From assembly GCF_000341285.1 (NCBI RefSeq), contig NW_005178470.1:62001-126000 (forward strand): a stretch of 64,000 nucleotides of DNA, given 5' to 3'. Made by a program: the position numbers and the translations under genes. The stretch's first letter is position 1, and every line of letters starts with the position of its first letter. The notes beneath the pieces were generated by a model. It was not told the origin of the DNA, ran no database searches, and was given only the letters and a program-made list of their open reading frames with translations. Of this stretch, positions 21,534 through 31,136 are shown one piece after another. Origin of the DNA: Galdieria sulphuraria. Lineage: Eukaryota > Rhodophyta > Bangiophyceae > Galdieriales > Galdieriaceae.

Positions 21534-22160
21534 CTATTCAGAGTCTATGTCAGTGACTCCATAGGAAATAGTCGGCAATAACATACCAAATCTTCTTCGT
21601 AAATAATCGTTGCGAAAATTAAGTAGTCTGAAACCCGCCAAAACCTCGGAAGAAAATTTTGCGGCTTTAACAGCAAACTCAAAGTCTCCTATTGTGACAC
21701 GGTTCACACTCAATCTCGACAATTCGCCAACAAGATTGCATACGCCAACAAGGTAATCTTCCAACTCAATTCTCACAGAAGACGCTTCTGGTTCTTTAGG
21801 ACAAAAAATTCTTTCAAGAACAAAAATGTCAGCCAACTGATTGCAATCCAAGTAATATACGAGGCAACCGACGGCAACTGCTTGAGATAAGGAACTTCTC
21901 CACAGCTCGTTATATTTATAGTACTCATCTACGGGAACATTTGACTGAAGACGAACAAAACCACTGGCAACTTCTCTTAGTGACTCGTAGAGTTCTTGAA
22001 GTTTGGAAGAGAGATCTCTTTCCTTATGCAACGATTCGACTAAAACTGCTGCTGAACGTACGGCAGCGTCGCATCGATCTCGACATTCTCTCAGATTCTC
22101 ACGGCATTGAGATTCCTTTTCTAAATAGTCATTTAGTTTGAAAAAAAATGAACTTTCCAT
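21534..22160 (-). CDS. TSN: Translin
   Basis: Single exon, 208 aa, close to the 228 aa of human translin. Shared segments include 'FVRLQSNVPVDEYYKYNELWR', 'AVAVGCLVYYLD' (residues about 105-116), 'IELEDYLVGVCNLVGELSRL' plus 'SVNRVTIGDF', and near the end 'VLAGFRLLNFRNDYLRRRF'. Translin forms an octameric ring with TRAX; the complex (C3PO) processes small RNAs and tRNA fragments. Translin itself lacks the catalytic acidic triad of TRAX, and I see none here. It is divergent from the glycolate oxidase gene, with 154 bp between the starts. Confidence 0.92.
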   Translation of the reverse strand: MESSFFFKLNDYLEKESQCRENLRECRDRCDAAVRSAAVLVESLHKERDLSSKLQELYESLREVASGFVRLQSNVPVDEYYKYNELWRSSLSQAVAVGCLVYYLDCNQLADIFVLERIFCPKEPEASSVRIELEDYLVGVCNLVGELSRLSVNRVTIGDFEFAVKAAKFSSEVLAGFRLLNFRNDYLRRRFGMLLPTISYGVTDIDSE

Positions 22161-22314
22161 GGAGAGAAAAAGGACTCGAAGTGTTCCGAACTTGGAGTCG
22201 ATCTCAACAAAAATTCACCTTCCTATATATAAATTTTTTTCCCACCCTCATGTCGTAAAAGAGAAATTATCAATTGCTATCATTTCGACATTCTTCGTTG
22301 TCGACAAGCTAGAT

Positions 22315-23595
22315 ATGTCTGGAGACAAGCCATTTGAGCCAGTAAATGTGTATGAATATGAAACATTGGCAAAGCAGAAACTGCCAAAAATGGTATTTGA
22401 ATATTATTGTACCTTGTAGGAAAGTTGAACAGTTGTTTCAGGCGTATGACTACTATGCCTCAGGTGCAGATGATCAGTATACCCTCGAAGATAATATTTT
22501 AGCGTTTCGGAGATTTCGCTTCAAACCAAGAGTTTTGGTTGATATCTCAGTTCAAGACATTACTGCAAATATTCTCGGAATTCCTTGTAGTTTTCCTTTC
22601 GTCATAGCTCCTGCAGCAATGCAGAAAATGGTATATTGGTTGAAGCTTGTGCTTTCCAATAGTAATCTCTATATTAGGCTCACCCAGATGGTGAAGTGGC
22701 AGTAGCCAAAGCCGCAGCAAAGTCGAAGGTCATCATGACTCTATCGTCCCTTTCCACTTGCAGTATAGAAGAAGTCGCAAAAGCAGCTCCAGAAGGGCCA
22801 AAATGGTTCCAATTATATGTCTACAGAGACCGGGAAGTTACCAGAAGGCTCGTAGAAAGGGCAGAGAAGGCAGGATATCTTGCAATCGTTGTTACCGTGG
22901 ATACTCCGAAGCTAGGAAGAAGAGAAGCTGACGTACACAACAAGTTCGAACTTCCACAGCATTTGACCTTTGCCAACTTTATCGAGGGTACAAACGAGGA
23001 TCGTCAGAGAACCAGGAAAGTTGATGGTTCTGGATTGGCTGCCTACATTGCATCATTATTTGATCCATCGTTGTCGTGGAAAGATATTAGTTGGCTGAAA
23101 ACTATAACCAAGCTTCCAATTCTGTTGAAAGGAGTATTAACTGAAAAGGATGCGGACTTAGCGACTCGCTGTGGTGTTGCTGGTATTATTGTTAGCAATC
23201 ATGGTGCGAGACAGTTGGATGGTTCTCCTGCAACAATTGACTGCTTGGAGAACGTTGTGAGTGGTGTTAAAGGCAAGATCCCGGTTCTATTAGATTCTGG
23301 AGTTCGTCGGGGAACAGATATCATCAAGGCATTGGCGTTAGGTGCGCAAGCCGTTTGCGTTGGTAGGCCTATATTGTGGGGACTTTCTGTGGCTGGCGAG
23401 GAAGGTGTCAGACATGTTATAGAGTTATATCGGAACGAATTTGAACTCGATTTGGGGCTGCTCGGTTGCCCCTCGATTGCTAACATTCGAAGAGATATGA
23501 TCGTTAAAGTAGATTGGTTTATCAACTCGTTTAAAACAAATGATGCGTTGCTTGGCCACAGTAAGGGGCAGCAAGAAATACATTCACGTCTATGA
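22315..23595 (+). CDS. Peroxisomal glycolate (2-hydroxy-acid) oxidase
   Basis: Three exons (22315-22392, 22442-22630, 22678-23595; introns 49 and 47 nt) give 394 aa, somewhat longer than plant GOX because of a C-terminal extension. FMN-enzyme hallmarks are present: 'MAYDYYASGADDQYTL', 'SFPFVIAPAAMQKM', 'VTVDTPKLGRREADV', 'KGVLTEKDADLA', and the active-site 'VSNHGARQLDGSPATID' (catalytic His, substrate Arg). 'LLDSGVRRGTDIIKALALGAQAV' binds FMN phosphate. The protein ends in Ser-Arg-Leu, a PTS1 signal. It oxidises glycolate to glyoxylate with H2O2 release in photorespiration; some family members prefer L-lactate, and the sequence alone does not separate these. Confidence 0.95.
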
Positions 23596-23842
23596 TGAAA
23601 TATATTTCATCCAGACAAGTTCTTCTATTAAAAAATTACAACTCTTAAAACTTACACATAATTGAAGCAGTTGTGCAGCCATATGAAATAATCTATGACA
23701 CAATGTAATATTCATGCTTGCTTACTCTCAATATACAAATGGGTAGTTCAAACACGAAACCAAGATAGGGAACAAAAGTAATATCCTTTCGGCTTCTGTT
23801 TTGTTGTAATTTTAGAGATCGTGAGTTCGTATGTAACTAGAA

Positions 23843-24898
23843 TCAGATGAAAAATTTTAAGCCGTCTGCTCTACCACAAGATTGACTCCCAACAAGCCAT
23901 TTACGCGGTGTCTTATGTCTGTGTGCTTCGATAAGCTGAGTTGTGATACGATGGAATGTTTCAAAGTCTCTTTCTTCCGTGACAGGGTCAGAAGAAATCT
24001 TAACAACGGCGTTGGGGCGATCATAGGGCACTATTCTTTGCATCTCTTCTCTAATAACATCAAACGAAACCATATCACCACGTGCACCTTGATCCTTCTG
24101 CGTTTTAGAGTCTAGCATTACCCATATAATTGCAGGAAGACCCACTGCACCATAATTCTCTTTATATCTATAAATAAGATTATGCATATCAATTACTTGC
24201 TGAAACGAAGAAAATGAGGACGAACAAAAACATAAGACAATAAGCTGAGGAAGCAATTCCTGACCCTGTAAACGACGAACAAGCTCCCACAGCTGACAGT
24301 GGCTGAAGCTACAAGGATAACCACTTATGACCTTCGTTGCTTTCCTTTGTTCACAGGCTAATGAGAAGCCCCACTGTTGGTCATAATGAGATGCTCTTCT
24401 TAAGCAACCGTTTGGACAACAACTTGACTTCAATTTCTCACTCTCACCTGCACGAGAAACAACTTCTGAAGGCTTAAAAACCCACTGAAGATTCTCGTCG
24501 GCTAAAAACCTAGACTGTGGCTCTTTCTCTTGTGTAAAAACAGAAAGTCGGCTCACTAGTTCCTTCAGACGAGAAGTGAAGCCAGTAAATAAAATGCTAA
24601 AAACATTTTTCGATAAGTAGAGCTCAACTTCTTGTCTGTAACGAATCACACAAGAAAGGCACCACTTCGTCTGTATAACTCCGTCACTTGCCCCAGTTAC
24701 TTCCGATAACAAATTTCCGACGTCACTTTCTTGACCTTTCAAAAGAACAAAAGAAACAGCTGTTCGACAAACAGGACAACATAGAGAGTCTAGTTGTGTG
24801 GTGCAAAAACTGCAAACTGTCTCGTGTTGACAAGGAAGAAACGTTGTGTTGATACTTCGCTCTAGGCAAACTGAACAAGTACCCGGCGAACCCTCCAT
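23843..24898 (-). CDS. RING-finger protein with Ras-like C-terminal region
   Basis: Single exon, 351 aa from the ATG at 24898. Residues about 8-46 form a C3HC4 RING of the XIAP/MAPL type ('CSVCLERSINTTFLPCQHET', 'CSFC', 'CCPVCRTAV'). After a Cys-containing middle region (two CxxC-like pairs), residues about 210-330 read like the second half of a small-GTPase fold: 'LIVLCFCSSSFSSFQQVIDM' in the position of the 'vllVydvtd..SF' strand, 'LPAIIWVMLDSKTQKDQ' where NKxD would be, and a C-terminal helix 'ERDFETFHRITTQLIEAHR'. No P-loop GxxxxGK[ST] or DxxG is seen, so nucleotide binding is unlikely. Probably an E3 ligase with a pseudo-GTPase module; the RING is secure, the fold reading is inference. 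Confidence 0.7.
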   Translation of the reverse strand: MEGSPGTCSVCLERSINTTFLPCQHETVCSFCTTQLDSLCCPVCRTAVSFVLLKGQESDVGNLLSEVTGASDGVIQTKWCLSCVIRYRQEVELYLSKNVFSILFTGFTSRLKELVSRLSVFTQEKEPQSRFLADENLQWVFKPSEVVSRAGESEKLKSSCCPNGCLRRASHYDQQWGFSLACEQRKATKVISGYPCSFSHCQLWELVRRLQGQELLPQLIVLCFCSSSFSSFQQVIDMHNLIYRYKENYGAVGLPAIIWVMLDSKTQKDQGARGDMVSFDVIREEMQRIVPYDRPNAVVKISSDPVTEERDFETFHRITTQLIEAHRHKTPRKWLVGSQSCGRADGLKFFI

Positions 24899-25448
24899 AA
24901 CAACTGTGGCAATCTCCAACGAAGATGGAATTTTTCTAGAATAATGAGTGATTTCCAGAATTCCAAAAGTTTCAGCGTAGGAGGGATGTCCGTAGTTTCG
25001 AATCGGACCTCAGAATGCGAACGTGGTTTTCAGTATGTTTGGATTTATTTCGTGACCGTTTAAGGTTTCGTGAGTCTTTCTATTTCAGATTGAATGGCTA
25101 TAATAAAAGTAGGCGAATCCTGTCCTCTTGTCTTATTTATCCCACAGCAGCTTCAATAAATTTTGCTTCCCGAACTTTCACGTTGTTTCTGGCACTTTCA
25201 ACTCTTAGTTGCTTAAACTTTTGAGAGGAGGTAGTATAAGAAAACTATAAGCCAAGCAAGTATTCTTTTGACAACCAGGATTCTTTCCGAATGAACCTTC
25301 TTTGGCAACTTTCTTGTTCAGAGCTTGTCCTATTGGCTATGCCGGGAATGAACATCCATAAAAAATGCTTAGAAATTTGGCGCCATTGCACGTTCATTCT
25401 TACGATTCCCCTCTTATGATGTAATTTTCTTCCACTTTGCTTTCACAG
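24899..25448. other. Intergenic, divergent
   Basis: A 69-codon plus-strand frame from 25015 is Ser/Leu/Phe-rich without a motif; I do not call it. The stretch just before 25449 (pyrimidine-rich, ending 'ttcacag') could be a 5'-UTR intron of the next gene. Confidence 0.4.
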
Positions 25449-26400
25449 ATGTCGCATTCTACAGTATTGAATTTCTTTTGCAATATTTGTACCAAGGAAC
25501 TCGTTGATAACGGTAAGTTGTCAACTGTCCATATAATGAGTGACTTCTCTAACTCCTTGCATTCTTTTCAAGATGCCATATTCACCTCATGCGGTCACCT
25601 CTTTTGTAGTAGGGGTTGTACTGGTTTGAATAGTGGAGAAAGGGGTCGTTGCGACTACTGTGGACAGGAATGTGAAACATGTTCACTGTGTGGTCAAGGT
25701 TTAGGGCTTCCTGAAGAAACTCGTCGATATTTGTTCTCCTCAATAGAGGATGAGTTGCAACAGCTTATCAATATCATTGCTTATCACAGGCTTCAAAGGG
25801 ATATACATCTCCAAAACGTGAGGGACATTATTCAAAAACAGAACGAACAGGTAAGGAAAGCTGAAGAGGAGGCAAAGGCTGGCAAAAATGCATTACGACA
25901 AATGGAACTTTATCGAGAAGAGATAACTCGTTTGAAGAATGAAGTTCAAGTACTTGCCTCAGAAAACCAGGAACTGAAAAAAAGAAGGATTTATTCCGAG
26001 TCTAGAGCGAAGAGTCCATCATTAAGCAATTATTCCATGCTTCCTCGCAGCACAGAACACACCTCCCGGACAGCAACTTGTATTAGTCCGATCTATCGAC
26101 CGATGACAAATGGTATCCACTTTATTTGCTACACAAAAGTTTCTTTGCTAAATGCAGTCGAAAGAATTTACTTATAGGAAACTCAATTCAAACAGCTACA
26201 ACAGTACAACTCCACGAGCCAAGAGTCCTTTCTCATTAGACACAGCTAGGCAACTGCGAACAAAAGGATATAGTTTACAGCGGCATTCGGAGGGAAGCAA
26301 CTTGGTGAGAGATATGGCCTCAAAGACTTACAGACCATCTGCGACTCCTGATCTTCTCAAAACAGGCTCTGGCTCACGATCGAACTTTTATCTGAAGTAG
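25449..26400 (+). CDS. RNF212/Zip3/HEI10-like meiotic RING protein
   Basis: Three exons (25449-25512, 25573-26112, 26165-26400; introns 60 and 52 nt) give 279 aa. The first intron interrupts the RING: 'CNICTKELVDND' joins 'AIFTSCGHLFCSRGC', then 'CDYCGQECETC'. This is the C3HC4 layout of the Zip3 family, followed directly, as in RNF212, by 'LFSSIEDELQQLINII' and a coiled coil to about residue 170. The C-terminal tail is Ser/Arg-rich with two 'RAKSP' motifs, one in each of the last two exons, and ends 'GSGSRSNFYLK'. Zip3/RNF212/HEI10 proteins are SUMO or ubiquitin E3 ligases on meiotic chromosomes that designate crossovers. A second splice at an unusual acceptor is needed to join the two RAKSP-containing exons in frame. 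Confidence 0.7.
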
Positions 26401-27099
26401 TAAGGAGGAGCACCCTTCGTAAGGAGCAGAGTTTTCTTCTACTCTGTATCTTACTAGACAAAAGATAAAGATATTAATAAATAAATTTATTTTTGCTTAG
26501 TTCTGTAAAAGAAAACCACGCGATTTTTCTTTAAATATAGCAACGTCAGGAGACTCACGCCGGAAACTTCGGTTTTGTAAGCCTCCGTCATAATATTGAA
26601 AAAACCAGTTGTGAAGACGTCATCTTCTTCGGTCTTGCTCCTCGCAAAGAACTGTTGAAAGACGGACTACCAGAATTGTGTCACAATCGAAAGATTCTGA
26701 AAGACTTGGGTTCTGCTCAAATCTTCTCAGATATCTTCCGACGAACTTTTCAAAAGAATTTCGAAATCAACTCTTGTGTTCTTCGTAAGGTGCCTCGAAA
26801 AACTCTTGCACAGTTGTCTTAACCTTTCGCCAAAAAGGTGTTTGTGGATCGCCAGAGCCTGCAGTCTTACCTTCGTCGTCCGCCATTATCGAATCGATAC
26901 TGAAAATTTGACAGAATGACACGTTGCTCACATCTTATTGAATGGTCGCTTGAATGATCCTGATGGGTGGCTTGCATTTGGGCCACAATCACCTGTTTCT
27001 ATATTTGGCAACAGATAAAATGAATTGATTTACAAGAATTGTTCTTTCATTGGAAACTAGTTAAGTGTACTTGAGCTAGACAGCACTCTTCTGCATACT
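26401..27099. other. Intergenic with an ATG-less open frame
   Basis: From 26541 to 26823 one plus-strand frame stays open for about 94 codons, directly after an AG, but without an ATG. Its translation looks protein-like ('EDVIFFGLAPRKELLKDGLP', 'ILKDLGSAQIFSDIFRRTFQ'). There is no ATG in the preceding 140 bp to provide a first exon. It may be an exon of an unrecognised gene or a gene remnant. See findings. Confidence 0.4.
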
Positions 27100-28161
27100 A
27101 TGGGAAACACATTTTCATGTTTTCCGTTGAATACGATAAACGCAAAGCATAAGGCTTCTTCTAAGGACAGTATTAACGGCTTCCAAAAGGCTGCTGAAGA
27201 GACGAACGGTTGTGGTCCCTCCCTTCCTTTTGTTGGTCCACGAAGAAAAAAGTTTGTGGAACAGGTTAGTTCTTGTAGTGAAGATAAAGCTAAAGGAGAG
27301 AGGCGCCTGGACAAGGCAACACTTGCGCAGTCTGCAACTAACGTTCACAAAAGAGCAGTGAACAGCAAACAGCTTCCCAAGCCGTTGAAAATTGAAGAAA
27401 ATAGTCGTTACATAGGGCAGGTTCCTATCTTACTGAGTGAATTTACAGTCCCTGTTCCCACTTTCTCTTCGAATAGTAAGAGAACTGAAGATATAGCGAC
27501 ATTTGGTCTTTACCAGAATCCGAAACGACAGCGTTTGTCTTCTTTTGATATTCCTCAAAAAGTAGATACATCTCTTGCCGTGCCTATTGCAAATCTTGCG
27601 TATCAAGGCGAGCTTTTGGAGGGTTATCAGATACCAAGGCACCGATCTTTCAGCTTGGATAACGCCGAAGCAGTGCTTTATAGGTCCGAGAATTTTTCAA
27701 AAGTTGACAAAGGTAGATGGCGTAAGTACTTGAAGTACTCAGGTGCAGTTAAAAAATGTTTGTATACCTTTGAGTGTAGACGAAACACACTGGACTGTCC
27801 TTCATCACTAGACAGAGATGATTTGGAAACATCTAAGTTGCCCAGAACGTGTAAATTCACTCAAGCCATCTTTAATAATGATCCATATCTTGGGGTTCCT
27901 GACTCAAGCAATAGTTGTACACGTTTCTTATCTGTTGAACGGCCAACGAAGCTGTTGCATTGCTCGACTAGCGCTGCAGAACCATCTGTTGAAACTGGTA
28001 TAGCAGATGAAGCAGATCAAGACAGCGATCATCTACTTGATGAGTCGGAAACCATTTCAGACAACGTTAAATGTGGTATCTTATCAAGAAAGCCGCAATC
28101 TATGAATGAAGTTATTCGTACTTGTCAACATGTGAATCAGAACTCTTCTGTCAACGATTAA
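27100..28161 (+). CDS. Hypothetical protein with predicted myristoylation/palmitoylation site, 353 aa
   Basis: Single exon, family not recognised. The N-terminus 'MGNTFSCF' fits an N-myristoylation signal (Gly2, Ser6) with Cys7 available for palmitoylation, so the protein is probably anchored to the cytosolic face of a membrane. The rest is Ser/Lys/Arg-rich and likely disordered, with a basic-aromatic patch around residues 205-235 ('GRWRKYLKYSGAVKKCLYTF') and several 'RxxS' sites ('RHRSFSLD'). It could be a signalling adaptor or kinase substrate; nothing fixes the function. Confidence 0.65.
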   Translation: MGNTFSCFPLNTINAKHKASSKDSINGFQKAAEETNGCGPSLPFVGPRRKKFVEQVSSCSEDKAKGERRLDKATLAQSATNVHKRAVNSKQLPKPLKIEENSRYIGQVPILLSEFTVPVPTFSSNSKRTEDIATFGLYQNPKRQRLSSFDIPQKVDTSLAVPIANLAYQGELLEGYQIPRHRSFSLDNAEAVLYRSENFSKVDKGRWRKYLKYSGAVKKCLYTFECRRNTLDCPSSLDRDDLETSKLPRTCKFTQAIFNNDPYLGVPDSSNSCTRFLSVERPTKLLHCSTSAAEPSVETGIADEADQDSDHLLDESETISDNVKCGILSRKPQSMNEVIRTCQHVNQNSSVND

Positions 28162-28616
28162 GAATTTGTAATCAGTCGTTTGTTTTATTAGATTTGGTAA
28201 CTAATTGACTAACTTTGATTGTCCACGTACTTTTCTGATCTGTCAAGAATTGCCTTTTTTGAAACCATAGAGCAACTCTTATGTAAAAAAGTTTTTGGTT
28301 GCGGTAGACTATTAAATAGACATTGCGACCTTAGAAGAAGTGTTGAATAATTATTCTTTCAACCAGAACGAGAAATTTGAATGAATCATCTTTAACTGAT
28401 TGTATTTTATATCACTCTTTAATGCCGTATGACATATGAACTTCTAAAGGTAGAATGCAGTGACCCTGCTATACTGGTTGTCAGAGTATTTTTGATTTGC
28501 TTCTTGAATAAAGTTTGGAATCTTTACATATCTTTCTCACTACCAATGTATTTAAGGTATTTTTATTTTGCGAAATTGGGTCGAACAGACTGGCACTGAG
28601 TCTTCGTGTCCTCCAG
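28162..28616. other. Intergenic
   Basis: No open frame of note. Sequence directly before the V-ATPase-like remnant ends 'cctccag', which could have been a splice acceptor of its ancestral gene. Confidence 0.4.
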
Positions 28617-29210
28617 CGGCTTCCTTTTTTTGGTTTTATCGGTGCAGCAAGTGCTCTTGTGTTTTCAATTGAGCTTAAAAAATTGTTTCTGGTCACCTGC
28701 ATTTGTTTAACTTGTCTATTAGATTTAGGTGCAGCGCATAGCACAGCTAAGAATAACGTTGGTGTTGCTTCGATGGGAGTCATGCGACCCGAGCTGGCTA
28801 TGCGATCAATAATTCCAGTAGTAATGGTGGAGTACTTGGCAAGTATGGCTTCATAGTTTTAGTTATTTTGGTTGGACAAAGTTTGTTTTGTGTTGGCTTT
28901 ATGAGTTGTCTGCTTGACTCTTTTAGTTGCTGAAACGAACTATCCATACTTTGGTTTTGCGCATCCTGCTTCTGGACCAGCAAACGGCCTAAGTTGCCTC
29001 GCAGCTGGAATTTGCATAGTTGAGAATTAGTGCCTGTTTCGCTATGTGTTGTTTAGAATATTGTAGGAATAGCTGGCGACGCACAAGTATAATTTGAAAT
29101 AAGATTGTTTGACTTAGCAGAAGAATCAGACAAATTGTTTCATTTTATTCCGCTGAATGTTGCGTGCGAGTTGACGACATTTTTATTCTTTGTATTGCAA
29201 ATTGGATAAA
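28617..29210 (+). pseudogene. V-type ATPase proteolipid subunit c pseudogene
   Basis: Pieces of subunit c appear in order: '[14 protein letters not shown]', '[20 protein letters not shown]' plus '[14 protein letters not shown]', then in another frame '[17 protein letters not shown]', 'NYPYFGFAHPASGPANGLSC' and 'GIAGDA'. Ancestral introns can be placed at 28669-28722 (54 nt) and two later positions. Lesions are visible: the first and third introns begin TTGAG where GTGAG is expected, one base appears lost near 28827 between 'PVVM' and 'GVLG', and a stop follows 'GDAQV'. Weak similarity to 'AQQPKLF' suggests the copy runs to about 29200. The intact gene, which forms the proton-carrying ring of vacuolar V-ATPase, must be elsewhere. 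Identity is secure. Confidence 0.85.
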
Positions 29211-31136
29211 ATTATTTCTCTTCTTCTTTACGTTTGACTTGTTCCTAACGGAAATGAACGTTTCTTGTATTTATAGACTGTTTGTTTATACAAAACTTTG
29301 AGTTGTCTTTGATTCTTGTTACAAATATCTAAAAATAGGCCTCCACCTGTGTAACCATTAGGTTATATTTCGCAAGAGTCTTCTGCATAGTGCTTAACGC
29401 AAGGAACTTTTGTATAGTGACTCACTTATTCAAGGAGCTGATGGATGCGAATGGAAGAAGAGTAGCAGTCAATTGGAGCTCAACAGATCCTTCCTTGAAT
29501 TTGCGGAGCTTTCAAAAGTCTTACATTCTTCGTATAGGAAGAAATAATAGCTCTTTTGGGGTTATCTAGGTGCTAAAGCAGCTTTGTACTCTTTATAGTT
29601 TGCTCTTTGCAAGTTGTGCTTTTTCAAAGTTCAAAGTTTATCGTAAAAGAGGATACAGCAAAAGCCTTTACAGAATTGAATTTTTTGAAAATTATCTTTT
29701 TTCCCTCGACAGAATTCACAGTATCTAATGTTACTACTGTCTGCGAATATTTTCAGAGAAGGAGACAGAATTCATTGACTCTTACAAAATTGGGTATTGA
29801 TGATTCACTTGTATGAGTCAACGTTCCTTTTGACATTGATATTTTGCACATTTTTGTGGTTTGTCTTTTGCTATCATCAACTTCTGCAGCTTTAGTGATT
29901 GGCTGTTTCGTATCATGGTTGTAAGAAAGGAGTTTGATGATTGCTGAGAATAAAAGAAATGCTGTATTTGCAGGTTTCTACATTTCTATTAAATGATACT
30001 ATTTCAACTAGCGCTCTTGAGTAGAGTACACAGGAGAATGACTTGATTGATGCACTAGTGGAATCTTTCAATTATTTCGGAGATACCTTTTAATATATTT
30101 CAAAGCTAAAATTTATTTGAAGGCCATTGTTGATGTCGATTTTGCAATAGTGCACACTTGCAGTGATTTGAAAGGAACAGAATTTAGGTACATACAAGTT
30201 GAATGTAACTAAAATGAAAACTTTCTTGTCCAAGTTCTTGGTAAAGTGGATACCGAAAGAATATCTCAAAACAGCCTTAAAGTTATCTGCTACGCTGTCT
30301 TTCTCGTCTGTTGGAAATGAACAGTAACTCTATGTACTGTAGTTCTCAAAGACTGAAAGGGAAAAAGTTGTTTATCGATTTCACTTGGACTGTCCTTCCT
30401 ATCTTTTGTTGACTGAATAGAAGAGAGTTTTCCACAATTAGAAACGAAACAAAGGAAAGGACAGCTAAAAACTGCACAAGCTCTCAATACTTGAGAACAA
30501 ACACAAAGCCCTACAAAAACTACTTACGATAGGGAAATTCAGTAAAAGATTAAAGCCCATTCGTTCGTTCTCCACGTAAAGAAAACTGCATTTTTAGCCT
30601 TAGAATAAAGATGAAGGTGCTCCAACAAACATGAGACCCGTTGGATCCAAGAGAAAATATAGCAAAGGTAACGACAAATACTTTAGAGGTATTTGGTTCG
30701 CGATCAAAATTCTATTTAAAAGTAATCATTTTTCAAAAGTACTCAAGACACCATATATCCAAAACTCTGCTTTTGTGGATTATACAGAAAATTCACCGAC
30801 TCTCAGATAAGAAAAGTGATTCAGTTGCAAAGATGATATTCAATCTAAAAAATTTCGTTTAGCTGTCAACAGTATAAGAGAGATCTTAAATGATTCTAAT
30901 CATATAACGACGAGAAAAAAAACTTTCGATTTCAGAAAACCACGATTTACACAAAAATTCCATTCATATTGCATTGCAGTTCAAACGATAACTTTGGGGT
31001 TCAATTAGAATTTTTTTGCAAGTAGTCAAAGGAAACCCTATCCATTGTCATTCCACAACAATCACAATGGCAATCAGATCATCCGTCCAGAAATTCATAG
31101 AACAGCGTATTGGCCTTTGGATTAAAAAGTGGTAGA
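29211..31136. other. Gene-poor stretch, 1.9 kb
   Basis: No convincing gene on either strand. A 47-codon frame near 29423-29570 ('MDANGRRVAVNWSSTDPSLN') is protein-like, but I cannot extend it by splicing. Around 30647-30725 a short frame ends in 'GSRSKFYLK', resembling the tail of the RNF212-like gene (see findings). Together with the adjacent pseudogene this looks like decayed duplicated sequence. Confidence 0.45.

Noticed and set aside
24980-25020. tRNA T-arm-like string around 'tttcgaatc'
   Set aside because: No cloverleaf with acceptor, D and anticodon stems could be built around it.
29211-31136. Possible transposon or LTR element in the gene-poor stretch
   Set aside because: No terminal repeats, transposase, or reverse-transcriptase motifs seen on either strand.
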